From Candidatus Sulfopaludibacter sp. SbA3 (GTDB taxonomy: Bacteria; Acidobacteriota; Terriglobia; Bryobacterales; Bryobacteraceae): DNA of 64,000 nucleotides. Each line of letters begins with the position of its first letter. Positions within the stretch are counted from its first letter, which is position 1. The notes under the pieces are model-generated. The model was not told the origin of the DNA. It saw only the letters and a program-made list of their open reading frames with translations, and did not search any database. Location of the stretch: assembly GCA_945890485.1 (NCBI GenBank), contig CAMDCN010000018.1, forward strand, positions 95,509-159,508. Direction: 5' to 3'. Positions 1 to 7,924 of this stretch are shown one piece after another. Position numbers and translations under genes: made by a program.

Positions 1-1077
1 GAGTACCGGACGGTGCTGCAGATACCGTTCGAGATCGTCGCCCAGGGCCGACGCACTGGGATACCGGCTACTTGGCTCCAGCGCTAGCGCCTTGCTTAGA
101 ATTACCTGCAGGTCGCCGTGCAGCACCCGGCGGAGTTCGGCAACATCCGTGCCGCGGCGGGCGGCGGCCTCTGGGGACAATATTTCTGTCAGCTTACGGC
201 TCTCGGAATAGCCGGCGGCTCGCTCCCAGACGGAGACCATGGAGTCGCGGCTGCCGAATGGCCACTCCCCTGTCAGCAACTCGAACAGAACCACCCCAAG
301 GCTATAGACGTCGCAGGCCGTCGTCACGCTCTCACCCCGCAACTGTTCCGGACTCGCATAGAGCGGCGTCATTTGCCGGGTCATCGTCAGGTCCCCGGGG
401 CGCACCAGTTTTGCCGTGCCGAAGTCGAGCAGTTTCGCCCGGCCATCTTGAGTCACCAGCAGGTTCGACGGCTTCAGATCGAGATGCACGATCAGCGACC
501 GGTGAGCCGCCTGCACCGCGTCGCAAACCTCCATCATCAGCCGGAGCCGGGCTTCTACCGTCAGTTTGTGGCGGTCGCAATACGCGTCGATCGGCTCGCC
601 GTCCACCCGGTCCATCACCAGGTACGGCTGCTGATCCTCCGTCACTCCCGCGTCGATGACTCGCGTGATGCCGGGATGATCGAGTTGGGCGAGCATCTGT
701 TGCTCGCGGCGGAATCGCGACTCGGTCTCTCCGTCGCTCAGATGCGCGTGCAGGATCTTGACGGCCACCTGCTGCTTCACTCCCGCGCGGTCAATCTCGG
801 CGGCATACACCGTGCCGGTACCGCCCCTGCCGAGATAGTCGAGGATCGTATAGGGGCCGACTGTCTTCAGTTCCGTTGGCGCAGGCTCGACTGGTTGTCG
901 ATATTCCCTCCGCGCCTTTGCTTCGTCCTCGAGGGCGCCCAGCATCTGCAGGACCTCTTCGCGAATCGCCGAATCGCTCTCCACCCGTTCGAGGTACGCC
1001 GATTGCTCCGGGGCGGGCAGGCGCTCCATCTCTTCGCAGAGCGTCTGCACTCGAGCCCAACGTGCTTCGCGGCTCAT
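1..1077 (-). CDS. Serine/threonine protein kinase, N-terminal part (runs off left edge)
   Basis: The visible 359 residues hold a short N-terminal helical region followed by a Hanks-type kinase domain from about residue 73. The glycine loop (GRGGTG), the VAVKIL lysine, the catalytic loop HLDLKPSN and the DFG of the magnesium loop are all present, so it should phosphorylate Ser/Thr. The usual HRD is HLD, making it a non-RD kinase that may not need activation-loop phosphorylation. The ATG at 1077 overlaps the TGA of the upstream sigma gene (ATGA), so the two are translationally coupled. This is the usual acidobacterial arrangement of an ECF sigma with its kinase. The C-terminal part, often TPR or WD repeats in this family, lies outside the window. 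Confidence 0.93.
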   Translation of the reverse strand, partial: MSREARWARVQTLCEEMERLPAPEQSAYLERVESDSAIREEVLQMLGALEDEAKARREYRQPVEPAPTELKTVGPYTILDYLGRGGTGTVYAAEIDRAGVKQQVAVKILHAHLSDGETESRFRREQQMLAQLDHPGITRVIDAGVTEDQQPYLVMDRVDGEPIDAYCDRHKLTVEARLRLMMEVCDAVQAAHRSLIVHLDLKPSNLLVTQDGRAKLLDFGTAKLVRPGDLTMTRQMTPLYASPEQLRGESVTTACDVYSLGVVLFELLTGEWPFGSRDSMVSVWERAAGYSESRKLTEILSPEAAARRGTDVAELRRVLHGDLQVILSKALALEPSSRYPSASALGDDLERYLQHRPVL

Positions 1078-1658
1078 ATCGCAGCGGTGGCGGAACCGGT
1101 ATCGGCCACGTTCAGCCGCCGGAAGAGCCACGCCCGTGCCAGGCGCACTTTCCGGTCGACGCTGGACTTCGAAGTGCCCAGCAACTCCGCGGTCTCATCC
1201 ACGGTATGGCCGATCAAAAAACGCAACTCAAACATCTGAGCTTGCTCGGCGTCGAGCTCCGCCAATTCGTCCAGGGCCCTATCCAGATCCACCATCTGCG
1301 GACCGCCCGCGTCCACCCACGGAATCTCCTCATGCAGCGGGACGGGAAACGTCGCCCCGCCTCGCTTTCCGGCTTTGGCGGTACGTGCATGGTCAATCAG
1401 CGCCAACCGCATCAGCTTTGCGGTCAGCGTGTAAAAGTGGTGGCGGCCCTCAAAGTGTGGTTCCCGCCGCGTCATCAGCTTTAGAAAGAGCTCATTGACC
1501 AGTGCCGTCGCTTGCAGCGTGTGTCCGCCCCGCTCCCGCCGCAAGTAAGCCCCGGCGATCTCCCGCAATTGCGGATACACGAGCGGCGCGAGGCGATCGA
1601 GCGCCGTCTTGTCGCCACGCTCCCATTCTTCGAGAAGAATGGTGATGTCCTGGGCCAT
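1074..1658 (-). CDS. ECF RNA polymerase sigma factor (TIGR02999-like)
   Basis: A 194-residue ECF sigma factor. Region 2 lies at about residues 25-90 (VYPQLREIAGAYL, ATALVNELFLKL, FYTLTAKLMR). Region 4 is a C-terminal helix-turn-helix (HTVDETAELLGTSKSSVDR). The start was set at the ATG giving MAQDITILLEEW, because upstream in-frame sequence looks like antisense of the neighbouring gene. Its last bases overlap the kinase start as ATGA. Sigma factors of this group in acidobacteria are commonly paired with a Ser/Thr kinase rather than a classical anti-sigma, so the kinase is the likely regulatory partner. The regulon cannot be read from this window. Confidence 0.93.
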   Translation of the reverse strand: MAQDITILLEEWERGDKTALDRLAPLVYPQLREIAGAYLRRERGGHTLQATALVNELFLKLMTRREPHFEGRHHFYTLTAKLMRLALIDHARTAKAGKRGGATFPVPLHEEIPWVDAGGPQMVDLDRALDELAELDAEQAQMFELRFLIGHTVDETAELLGTSKSSVDRKVRLARAWLFRRLNVADTGSATAAI

Positions 1659-1678
1659 AGGGAAACAATAGTATAGCG

Positions 1679-2350
1679 TCAGCGCTGCCGGAGCAGCAGA
1701 TACCCGGCCAGTAGTCCGCCTAGAGTGCCACCGGCCAGGATTCCGCCGTGCCAGACCATCAGATGCGTAGCCTCCTGATCGGGGCACATCACATGCAGCA
1801 GCGCCGCCCCGGTCAGCCCGCAGAACGCTCCCAGCGTCCCCGCGGTTCCGGCCCAGTTCGTCACGTATCCTCGCCGCACGAGCCAAATCACCCCGACGGA
1901 GGACGCCAAGGCGACATAGAGGCCTTCCTTCAAACAGCCCCATCCGTGGGCAAACGTTTCCGGCATCCACCGCCATGGAAACGCCAAGGCCGCCACGGCG
2001 AGAAACCCCAGCAGCGGCAGTACATTCGCCCAGCGCACACTCACCCAAACCTTCGAGCCTGGGCGCAGGCACTGCGCCATCGCCAAGCCGAGAATCACCA
2101 CCATCGTCGTGCCCAGCGCGGCCAGAATCATCACCTGCGCCACGGTCATTGCCTCCATGCCGCGGGACCCGAGCAGGTAGCCCCCGCCCACCGTAATCCC
2201 GCTGAGCAAGGTGGCAAAGAGCGTCAACACGGCGCCGGTGGAGAGGCCGGGGCGAACGGGGCTCAGATCCGGCACCAGGCCCGCCGGGGCCGGCTTGCCG
2301 GGAGGAAGCTCCCGCTCCAGGGCGGCTAGTATCTTCTCCTCGTCGCTCAT
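1679..2350 (-). CDS. NrsF-like (DUF1109) membrane anti-sigma factor
   Basis: A 223-residue protein with a short cytoplasmic N-terminus (MSDEEKILAALERELPP) and about six hydrophobic segments. The late segment contains LLHVMCPDQEATHLMVWH, which resembles the Cys-Pro-Glu/Asp motif of DUF1109/NrsF proteins. NrsF proteins are inner-membrane anti-sigma factors that hold an ECF sigma until a redox or metal signal arrives. The context fits: the ATG overlaps the TGA of the ECF sigma gene (ATGA). By analogy, Cys127 or so and the conserved Cys near residue 195 could take part in sensing. The family call rests on recalled motifs and not on a search. Confidence 0.75.
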   Translation of the reverse strand: MSDEEKILAALERELPPGKPAPAGLVPDLSPVRPGLSTGAVLTLFATLLSGITVGGGYLLGSRGMEAMTVAQVMILAALGTTMVVILGLAMAQCLRPGSKVWVSVRWANVLPLLGFLAVAALAFPWRWMPETFAHGWGCLKEGLYVALASSVGVIWLVRRGYVTNWAGTAGTLGAFCGLTGAALLHVMCPDQEATHLMVWHGGILAGGTLGGLLAGYLLLRQR

Positions 2351-2871
2351 TTCGCCTCCGCCATTAGCCTGCGCAATGTCTCGTAGGCCCGGTGCGCCTT
2401 CTGCTTCACGCTGCCCACCGTGGAGGCGGTCGCCCGGGCCACCTCCTCCAGGCTCATCCCCGTCACCTTCAGCATCAGTAGCACCTCTTTCTGGCTGGCC
2501 GGTAGCTGCTCCAGGAGGGGAAGAACGGTCGGGGGGGCATCCGGCGCCGGGGCTGCAAACTCCACTCCCTCGGGCAGGGCCACTTCGCGACTCGAACGCC
2601 GCATCTGCCGGCGAAACACGTCCACTCGCGTGTGCCGGGCGATCGCGAACACCCACGGCAATACCGGCTCCGGTGGCCGGTAGGAGTGTCTCGCCCGGTG
2701 TAGCCGCATCCAGCACTCCTGCGCGAGATCATCGGCCCGGTCGTATTCACCCAAGCTCCCATAGAACCGGTGCAGCAGTGGATAGACTCGGGCGGCGAAC
2801 GCTTCCGCCGCCGCCCGGTCTGCTGCTTGATACAGCGTCATGAGTTCCACCAGCTCTTGTTTATCGTCCAC
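2347..2871 (-). CDS. ECF RNA polymerase sigma factor
   Basis: A 174-residue ECF sigma. Region 2 motifs are YDRADDLAQECWMRLHRAR and WVFAIARHTRVDVFRR. Region 4 is a helix-turn-helix (GMSLEEVARATASTVGSVK) ending RRLMAEAK. A GTG at 2871 was chosen because it restores the usual ECF N-terminus (DDKQELVELMTLYQAADRAA); the ATG at 2841 would cut off the first helix. The GTG overlaps the stop of the upstream polyferredoxin gene by 11 bases, and the stop overlaps the NrsF-like gene as ATGA. The sigma is therefore made in step with two redox proteins and its presumed membrane anti-sigma. Confidence 0.92.
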   Translation of the reverse strand: MDDKQELVELMTLYQAADRAAAEAFAARVYPLLHRFYGSLGEYDRADDLAQECWMRLHRARHSYRPPEPVLPWVFAIARHTRVDVFRRQMRRSSREVALPEGVEFAAPAPDAPPTVLPLLEQLPASQKEVLLMLKVTGMSLEEVARATASTVGSVKQKAHRAYETLRRLMAEAK

Positions 2872-3892
2872 CGCTAATCTGCACAAGTCCCGATTGGTTC
2901 TCAAGACGCAGAACCCCTCGCGGGCAGACCTCCGAGCAGATGCCACAACCGACACAGGAGGCCCGCGTAAAGCTCTCGTTCCTCTGCGCGTAGGCCCGCA
3001 CATCGATGCCCATCTCGCAATACTTCGAGCAAAGCCCGCACGAGATGCACATATCCTCTTTCACACGGATGTGGAACCGTTTTCCCGCTTTCTGCGTGAT
3101 GCCGAGCAGCGCGGCCATGGGGCAGAAGAAACGGCACCATACCCTCGTCCCGCCCAACGGATAGAGACCCGTACCCACCGCGCCGGAGAGAATGCTGCCC
3201 ACGATCAGCCCGTACCAGGTTTGGAACTGCACCACTTCCGGCGCCTTGCTCTTCGTGAACCAGGAATAGAATAGGAGGCCGGTCAACAACAGACTGATAC
3301 CGAATACAGAATAGATACTGACCTTTTCAAACTTCCAGGCCGCGCTCGACTTGTCGCTCAAATGCCGCCACGGCTCGCCCATCGTGTTCGCCAACCCGCC
3401 GCAGCCGCAGACCCACGAACAGTACCAGCGCTTGCCGATCAGCGCCCCCAGCAGCGGCACGATCACCAGACTCGCCGCTAGCGTATACACCACAAACGGC
3501 CAAGGCTGCGCGAACAGATACTCCGGGTTCATGTAGTCGAACTTCAGCGGCCAGAAATAGCTCAGGTAGTATTCCGGCTGGTGCAGCGCTTTCAGCATCA
3601 TCGGAATCGAAAACGCGAACACCACCTGGACGAACATCACCACGCCGGTCCGCACTACCTGATACCGGTTGTGCCCATACTTCCGGATCATCGCGATGCC
3701 GCCCACCAGGATCACCACGGTATATAGAACGCCGTACAGGTCCCACTTGCTGCTCAGGCCCACCTTCTGGGCCCACGGCGTCAGGCTCTCCGTGAAGTAG
3801 AGCGCGATGTAGAACCAAACGAGCAGCGCCGCGACGATCCACCCGGTGATGCCCCGGTTCGTCAGGTCATGATACAGCCGGTCCCGGATCAT
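2861..3892 (-). CDS. 4Fe-4S polyferredoxin membrane protein (NapH/NosR/CcoG-like)
   Basis: 343 residues. There are several membrane helices (around residues 15-35, 50-70, 90-112, 150-172, 208-230 and 243-262), a cytoplasmic CSWVCGCGG cysteine motif, CRFFCPMAALLG, and a C-terminal ferredoxin domain with two 4Fe-4S motifs, CISCGLCSKYC and CVGCGICSEVCP. The layout matches NapH/MauN/CcoG-type proteins, which pass electrons between the quinone pool or NAD(P)H and periplasmic or membrane acceptors. The start ATG overlaps the stop of the FAD oxidoreductase (ATGA), making that flavoprotein the probable electron donor. The electron acceptor is not evident. Confidence 0.88.
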   Translation of the reverse strand: MIRDRLYHDLTNRGITGWIVAALLVWFYIALYFTESLTPWAQKVGLSSKWDLYGVLYTVVILVGGIAMIRKYGHNRYQVVRTGVVMFVQVVFAFSIPMMLKALHQPEYYLSYFWPLKFDYMNPEYLFAQPWPFVVYTLAASLVIVPLLGALIGKRWYCSWVCGCGGLANTMGEPWRHLSDKSSAAWKFEKVSIYSVFGISLLLTGLLFYSWFTKSKAPEVVQFQTWYGLIVGSILSGAVGTGLYPLGGTRVWCRFFCPMAALLGITQKAGKRFHIRVKEDMCISCGLCSKYCEMGIDVRAYAQRNESFTRASCVGCGICSEVCPRGVLRLENQSGLVQISGGR

Positions 3893-5088
3893 AGCGCCAC
3901 CTTCCCGAACTCGACATCGTACTGCGCCTCGCTCAGGCGGCCCATCACTTCGTCCACGCGCCGCCGCTCCTCCACCCACTTCACGAGCACCCGATGGTTC
4001 CACCGCGTGCCCAGCATCGAGAAGCCCACTGCAAGTCCGTCCCGCTCAATCACCCGCACGCTCGCCTCGCGTCCCGGTAGCTTCCGAAAGCGTCCCGGCC
4101 CCTTGGTCTCGCCCGCGCAAGTCCATTCGAGGTGGAAGAACTTTGCGCTGTTGTAGTAGGTCGGTGGCGCATACTCCACCGGCTCGCCCATCATTGCCCG
4201 CGCCACCGCTTCGCCCTGCCGCTTCGCCGCGTACCATAGCGGCTCAATCCGGCCCTCCACCTCCGCCACATCCCCCGCGGCAAAAACATCGGGCAGGGAA
4301 GTGCGGAACGCTTGATCGGTCACCACCCCCCGGTTCAACTCGGGCGGCGTTTTTACGGTTCGAAGCCATTCCACGTTCGGCTCTACGCCAATCGTCACGC
4401 CGACCATCTGACAGGCGATCGTCTCGCCCGCTGTCGTCGTCACTCCCGTCACCCTGCCATCGCCTTCCATCGACTTCACTTCCGTACCGAGTCGCAGATC
4501 CACGCCCTGCGCGCGGATATGCGCCGCCACCAAGTCTCCCTCTTCCACGCTCAGCGCCGCCGGCCAGTAGCTGGGTTCCCGGACGAGAAACGTCACCGGC
4601 ACCCGGTGGTGCATCAGGCACTCCACCAGTTCCACCCCGATCAGCCCGCCGCCCGCCACCACGGCCCGCCGCGTTCCTGGCGTCAGCCGCTCGCACGCGT
4701 CGAGGTCCTGCAGCGATACGAACCGGACCACCCCTTCCAAGTCCCGCTCCCACGGCGCCCGCCGCCCTCGCGACCCAGTCGCCAAGAGCAGCTTGTCGTA
4801 ACTTACCGTGGCGCCGCCCGCCAGTCGCAGCTCCCGCGTACCAGCGTCCAGGTCCACCACCCAATCGCGCAGCAGCGTCAGTCGCTGCTCCCGGAACACC
4901 TTGCGCTCGTACGGCTCCAGATCGCGCCGCTGCATCACGTCCATGTAGGCGTACATCAGCGCCGTCCGCGAAAAGAAGTATTCGCTCTCGCCGCTGATTA
5001 ACGTGATCTGCGCTCGCGGATCCGCCGCCCGCGCGTCCATTGCCGCCGTGACTCCCGCTACTCCATTGCCGACAATGACGAGGTGCAT
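3889..5088 (-). CDS. NAD(P)/FAD-dependent oxidoreductase
   Basis: 399 residues with the pyridine nucleotide-disulfide oxidoreductase fold. The FAD-binding Rossmann motif is at the N-terminus (VIVGNGVAGVTAA), a second nucleotide-binding motif is at about residue 145 (VVAGGGLIGVELVE), and the FAD ribityl-binding motif TSLPDVFAAGDVAE is near residue 265. It resembles NirB N-terminal and rubredoxin or ferredoxin reductases and has no disulfide CxxxxC. It probably oxidises NAD(P)H and hands electrons to the polyferredoxin encoded next. The first plausible ATG gives MHLVIVGNGVAG. Its stop overlaps the next start as ATGA, beginning a four-gene chain that ends in sigma and anti-sigma. Confidence 0.9.
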   Translation of the reverse strand: MHLVIVGNGVAGVTAAMDARAADPRAQITLISGESEYFFSRTALMYAYMDVMQRRDLEPYERKVFREQRLTLLRDWVVDLDAGTRELRLAGGATVSYDKLLLATGSRGRRAPWERDLEGVVRFVSLQDLDACERLTPGTRRAVVAGGGLIGVELVECLMHHRVPVTFLVREPSYWPAALSVEEGDLVAAHIRAQGVDLRLGTEVKSMEGDGRVTGVTTTAGETIACQMVGVTIGVEPNVEWLRTVKTPPELNRGVVTDQAFRTSLPDVFAAGDVAEVEGRIEPLWYAAKRQGEAVARAMMGEPVEYAPPTYYNSAKFFHLEWTCAGETKGPGRFRKLPGREASVRVIERDGLAVGFSMLGTRWNHRVLVKWVEERRRVDEVMGRLSEAQYDVEFGKVAL

Positions 5089-5128
5089 AGGCCTGCTTGT
5101 GACACTTTCGCTGCCTGGCCCCGAAAAG

Positions 5129-5440
5129 TTACGGCAGCAGCGCCAGCGCGCCTTCCAGTTCCATCCGCGTGTGGGTATCGCCTGCCTGACGGGCGGCTTC
5201 AATTCCGCGCCGGTACATGGCCGCGGCCTTTTCCACTTCGCCCGCTTTCTCTAGCGTCTGGCCGCCGTGGAAGTAGGCCGCGCAGTAGTCCGGCTTGTTC
5301 TGGATCAACTCTTCAAACTGCTGCACTGCATTGGCATACTGGCCCTGATTCGCCAATTCCATCGCCATTCCATAGCGGGCGAACGTGTTGGCGGGGTCCT
5401 GGGACAGCATCCCTTGCAAAATTTCTAACCGGGAACTCAT
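5129..5440 (-). CDS. Small TPR protein
   Basis: A 103-residue protein made of about two and a half tetratricopeptide repeats, for example FARYGMAMELANQGQYANAV followed by AAYFHGGQTLEKAGEVEKAA. There is no signal peptide, so it is cytoplasmic and probably an adaptor. It lies 40 bases upstream of the FAD oxidoreductase gene on the same strand, so it may be the first gene of that operon, and it diverges from the thioesterase gene. The exact partner cannot be inferred. Confidence 0.8.
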   Translation of the reverse strand: MSSRLEILQGMLSQDPANTFARYGMAMELANQGQYANAVQQFEELIQNKPDYCAAYFHGGQTLEKAGEVEKAAAMYRRGIEAARQAGDTHTRMELEGALALLP

Positions 5441-5482
5441 CGTTCTTTATAGTACCCCTTGGCTTTATCGTACCCTTTGGGT

Positions 5483-5968
5483 ATGCTTCCCGATCAGCCC
5501 GGCCGCCCGGTCTCGGAGTCTGCCTCCGAAATGAGCGAGTTCGCGCTCCCTAACGACGCTAATGTCCTCGGCACTCTTTTCGGTGGAAAAGTGATGGCCA
5601 TGGTCGATCTCGCTGCGTCCCTCGCCGCCGCGCGCCACGCCCGGTGTGCCGTCGTCACCGCGTCCATCGACCAGATGACGTTCATTTATCCCATTCACAT
5701 CGGCCAGTTAGTCACGCTGAAGTCCAGTGTCAACCGCGTCTTCCGTACGTCGATGGAGGTTGGAGTGAAGGTATTCATCGAAGACCTGCACTCCCGCGAA
5801 ATCAAACACACATCGTCGGCCTATTTGACGTTTGTTGCCCTCGCGCAGGACGGCAAAAAAATTCCAGTCACTCCTGTCATCCCACAAACCGAGGACGAAC
5901 TGCGGCGCTATCAGGAAGCGGGGGAGCGCCGTGAGCAGCGGCTCTCGATGAAGGCGAAGGTTAAATAA
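5483..5968 (+). CDS. Acyl-CoA thioesterase (YciA/BACH hotdog family)
   Basis: A 161-residue single hotdog domain. The hallmark NDANVLGTLFGGKVMAMVDL is followed by the ARHARCAVVTASIDQMTF strand of acyl-CoA hydrolases, which cleave acyl-CoA to the free acid and CoA. The ATG at 5483 was preferred over an in-frame TTG at 5459. The N-terminal MLPDQPGRPVSESASEMSEF matches the usual short lead-in. It is divergent from the TPR gene with about 42 bases between starts. Confidence 0.9.
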   Translation: MLPDQPGRPVSESASEMSEFALPNDANVLGTLFGGKVMAMVDLAASLAAARHARCAVVTASIDQMTFIYPIHIGQLVTLKSSVNRVFRTSMEVGVKVFIEDLHSREIKHTSSAYLTFVALAQDGKKIPVTPVIPQTEDELRRYQEAGERREQRLSMKAKVK

Positions 5969-5971
5969 GCG

Positions 5972-6226
5972 CTATTCGCCGTCTTTGTACATGTATTTGA
6001 TGTTGTGTTTGTACAGCATCAAGTTCGGGGCGCCTTCGCGGTTGAACTTTAGGGCGCACTTGTCGTACCACTCGATCACTCCTTTCAGAATCTCGCCGTC
6101 TTTCATGACGATGCACATTGGCGTCTTCGCCTGCATCTGCTTCATGTAATAGAAATTTTCGGCGTTGGTCTGATCGGGCGGTACCGGCTTCTTGGTCGGG
6201 GAGGCGCTACGAGTCGGAGGAGGCAT
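5972..6226 (-). CDS. hfq: Divergent Hfq-like Sm RNA chaperone
   Basis: 84 residues. A basic, proline-rich N-terminal tail of about 20 residues precedes a helix ([17 protein letters not shown]), then the Sm1 strand region ([20 protein letters not shown]) and an Sm2-like end ([16 protein letters not shown]). Hfq binds small RNAs and mRNA as a hexameric ring. YKHNIKYM stands where canonical Hfq has YKHAIS, so the proximal-face His is kept but the flanking residues differ. It lies 23 bases downstream of holB on the same strand and ends 3 bases from the stop of the convergent thioesterase gene. Confidence 0.78.
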   Translation of the reverse strand: MPPPTRSASPTKKPVPPDQTNAENFYYMKQMQAKTPMCIVMKDGEILKGVIEWYDKCALKFNREGAPNLMLYKHNIKYMYKDGE

Positions 6227-6249
6227 GGCGGTTATTGCCCTCTATTGCA

Positions 6250-7290
6250 TCACAAACGGACGCTGCCGCGCAGTTCGAGCACCATCGCGTCCAAAGCAAT
6301 GCCCTTTTGAATATTCCGCCGCAGCAAATCCACCAATTCGTCGGTCTTCTTTACGGCCTTCTGGATCCATTCAAACGTGATCACCCGCACCAGCCCATCT
6401 AACTCCCGCTGAATGTCGAAGTTTCGCAAGGTGGCATTTCTTGCTTCGCACCGCAGAAGCAGCAGATCGTCGAGAAGCAGATAGAGCACTTTCAAATGAT
6501 TTTCCAGCTTCTCTGACCGGCTGGCGTTCAGCGCCTCGGACGTTTTCGCCCAATCCGCCCACGGAAGCAGGCCGCACGCCGCGCCGAGCAACGCCAACAT
6601 CTGCGCCCGCCGCTTGTCATAGGCCTGCAAGTCGATGCTCATCGCCAGGCCCGGAGAACCCGCCGCCAGCGCCACCCGCCGGTCTACGTCCTTCAGCCCT
6701 TTCTCCTGGGCAAACGCCGCCATCTCCGCCTTGTTCAACGGCGTCAGGTAGATCGGCACCGACCGGGACCGGATGGTCGGCAGCAGATCATACGAGTTCG
6801 TCGCCGTCGCTACAATGATCAGGTACTCCGGGGGCTCTTCGAGGGTCTTCAGTAACGAATTCGCCGCTTGTTCATTCGCCCGGTCGATCTGGTCGATCAG
6901 GAACACTTTGCGCGGGCCCTTCAACGGCCCGTATTGCGCCCGTTCTTTCAAGACGCGCATCTGCGGAATCGAGATCTGCCGCAGCGGGCCCTCGGGGCAA
7001 AACGTTAGAAAATCAGGATGCGAACTGAACAGAATCGGATCTTCGTTTCTTTTCTCCGCGGTCCACTTCTCCCGCTCGGCAATCACGTCCTGGTTCTTTT
7101 CAAGCGACAGGTCGTCCTGCTCAATCAACTCCGGGTGGCCGACAATCGAAGCGGCGAAGCGCCGGGCGAGCGTTGCCTTGCCAATGCCTTCCGGGCCCGC
7201 CAGCAGGATCGTCTGCGGCATCCGCTGCCCGCGCACCATCTCCTGCAGCACGCGTTGCGCTTCGGCGTTGCCGTGGAAGTTCTCATACAT
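6250..7290 (-). CDS. holB: DNA polymerase III delta-prime subunit (clamp loader)
   Basis: A 346-residue AAA+ protein. The P-loop is GPEGIGKATL (residues about 30-40), the Walker B region is VFLIDQIDRANEQAANSLLK, and the sensor 1 region (IVATATNSYDLLPTIRSRS) carries the arginine characteristic of clamp-loader subunits. Delta-prime helps open and load the sliding clamp in the replication holoenzyme. The start was set at MYENFHGNAEAQRVL; longer in-frame sequence is antisense of tmk. It overlaps the tmk stop by 8 bases. tmk-holB is a widespread pair. Confidence 0.93.
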   Translation of the reverse strand: MYENFHGNAEAQRVLQEMVRGQRMPQTILLAGPEGIGKATLARRFAASIVGHPELIEQDDLSLEKNQDVIAEREKWTAEKRNEDPILFSSHPDFLTFCPEGPLRQISIPQMRVLKERAQYGPLKGPRKVFLIDQIDRANEQAANSLLKTLEEPPEYLIIVATATNSYDLLPTIRSRSVPIYLTPLNKAEMAAFAQEKGLKDVDRRVALAAGSPGLAMSIDLQAYDKRRAQMLALLGAACGLLPWADWAKTSEALNASRSEKLENHLKVLYLLLDDLLLLRCEARNATLRNFDIQRELDGLVRVITFEWIQKAVKKTDELVDLLRRNIQKGIALDAMVLELRGSVRL

Positions 7291-7924
7291 GGGGCTGCAC
7301 CTCCGCCCAGATTGCCGCTGCGACGGCCTCCACGCTTTGCCCTGCGTCAATCGTCCGGATGCGCCCCGGTTCCGCGGCCGCCAGCGCCAGATAGCCCTGC
7401 CGCACCCGGTCATGGAATTCCTCGGCCTGCGCCTCCATGCGGGACTCGTCCGGCCCGTCCTGCTCGGCGTTGCGCGCCCGCGCCCGCGCCAGCCCGGTCC
7501 GGTAGTCGATGTCCAGGTAGATGGTCAGGTCGGGCAGAACCTCCTGGCACGCGATCGAGTGCAACTCCCGTACCAGTTCCGCTGTTAGCCCCCGCCCTTC
7601 GCCCTGATAGGCCAACGTCGAATCCGTAAACCGGTCGCTCACCACGATTCGACCCGCTGCCAACGCTGGGCGGATCCATTCGTCTACGTTCTGCGCCCGG
7701 CAGGCGAAATAGAGCAGCATCTCCGCCCGCGACGACAAGGCGTCATTGGCGGAATCGAGCAGAATCCGACGGATCTGCCGGCCAATCGCCGTACCGCCCG
7801 GCTCGGCCGTCTCCAGCACATCCTTCCCCAGGGAACGAAGCCGCTCCAGCAACAGCCGCATCTGCGTCGTCTTCCCGCAGCCGTCGCCGCCCTCGAAAGA
7901 AACGAAAAAGCCGCGCTTAGTCAT
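7283..7924 (-). CDS. tmk: Thymidylate kinase
   Basis: 213 residues. The P-loop FEGGDGCGKTTQ, the EPGGT motif near residue 45, the VSDRFTDSTLAYQG substrate loop near residue 95 and a lid region (RARARNAEQDG) identify dTMP kinase, which makes dTDP for DNA synthesis. The ATG at 7924 was preferred over an in-frame TTG at 7930. The start overlaps the 3' end of the uracil-DNA glycosylase gene by 8 bases and the stop overlaps holB, so the three are translated together. Confidence 0.95.
   Translation of the reverse strand: MTKRGFFVSFEGGDGCGKTTQMRLLLERLRSLGKDVLETAEPGGTAIGRQIRRILLDSANDALSSRAEMLLYFACRAQNVDEWIRPALAAGRIVVSDRFTDSTLAYQGEGRGLTAELVRELHSIACQEVLPDLTIYLDIDYRTGLARARARNAEQDGPDESRMEAQAEEFHDRVRQGYLALAAAEPGRIRTIDAGQSVEAVAAAIWAEVQPHV

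Noticed and set aside
118..1239. Long open frame on the plus strand (373 codons)
   Set aside because: It is antisense to the kinase and sigma genes, has no recognisable motif, and its composition reflects the high-GC coding strand opposite.
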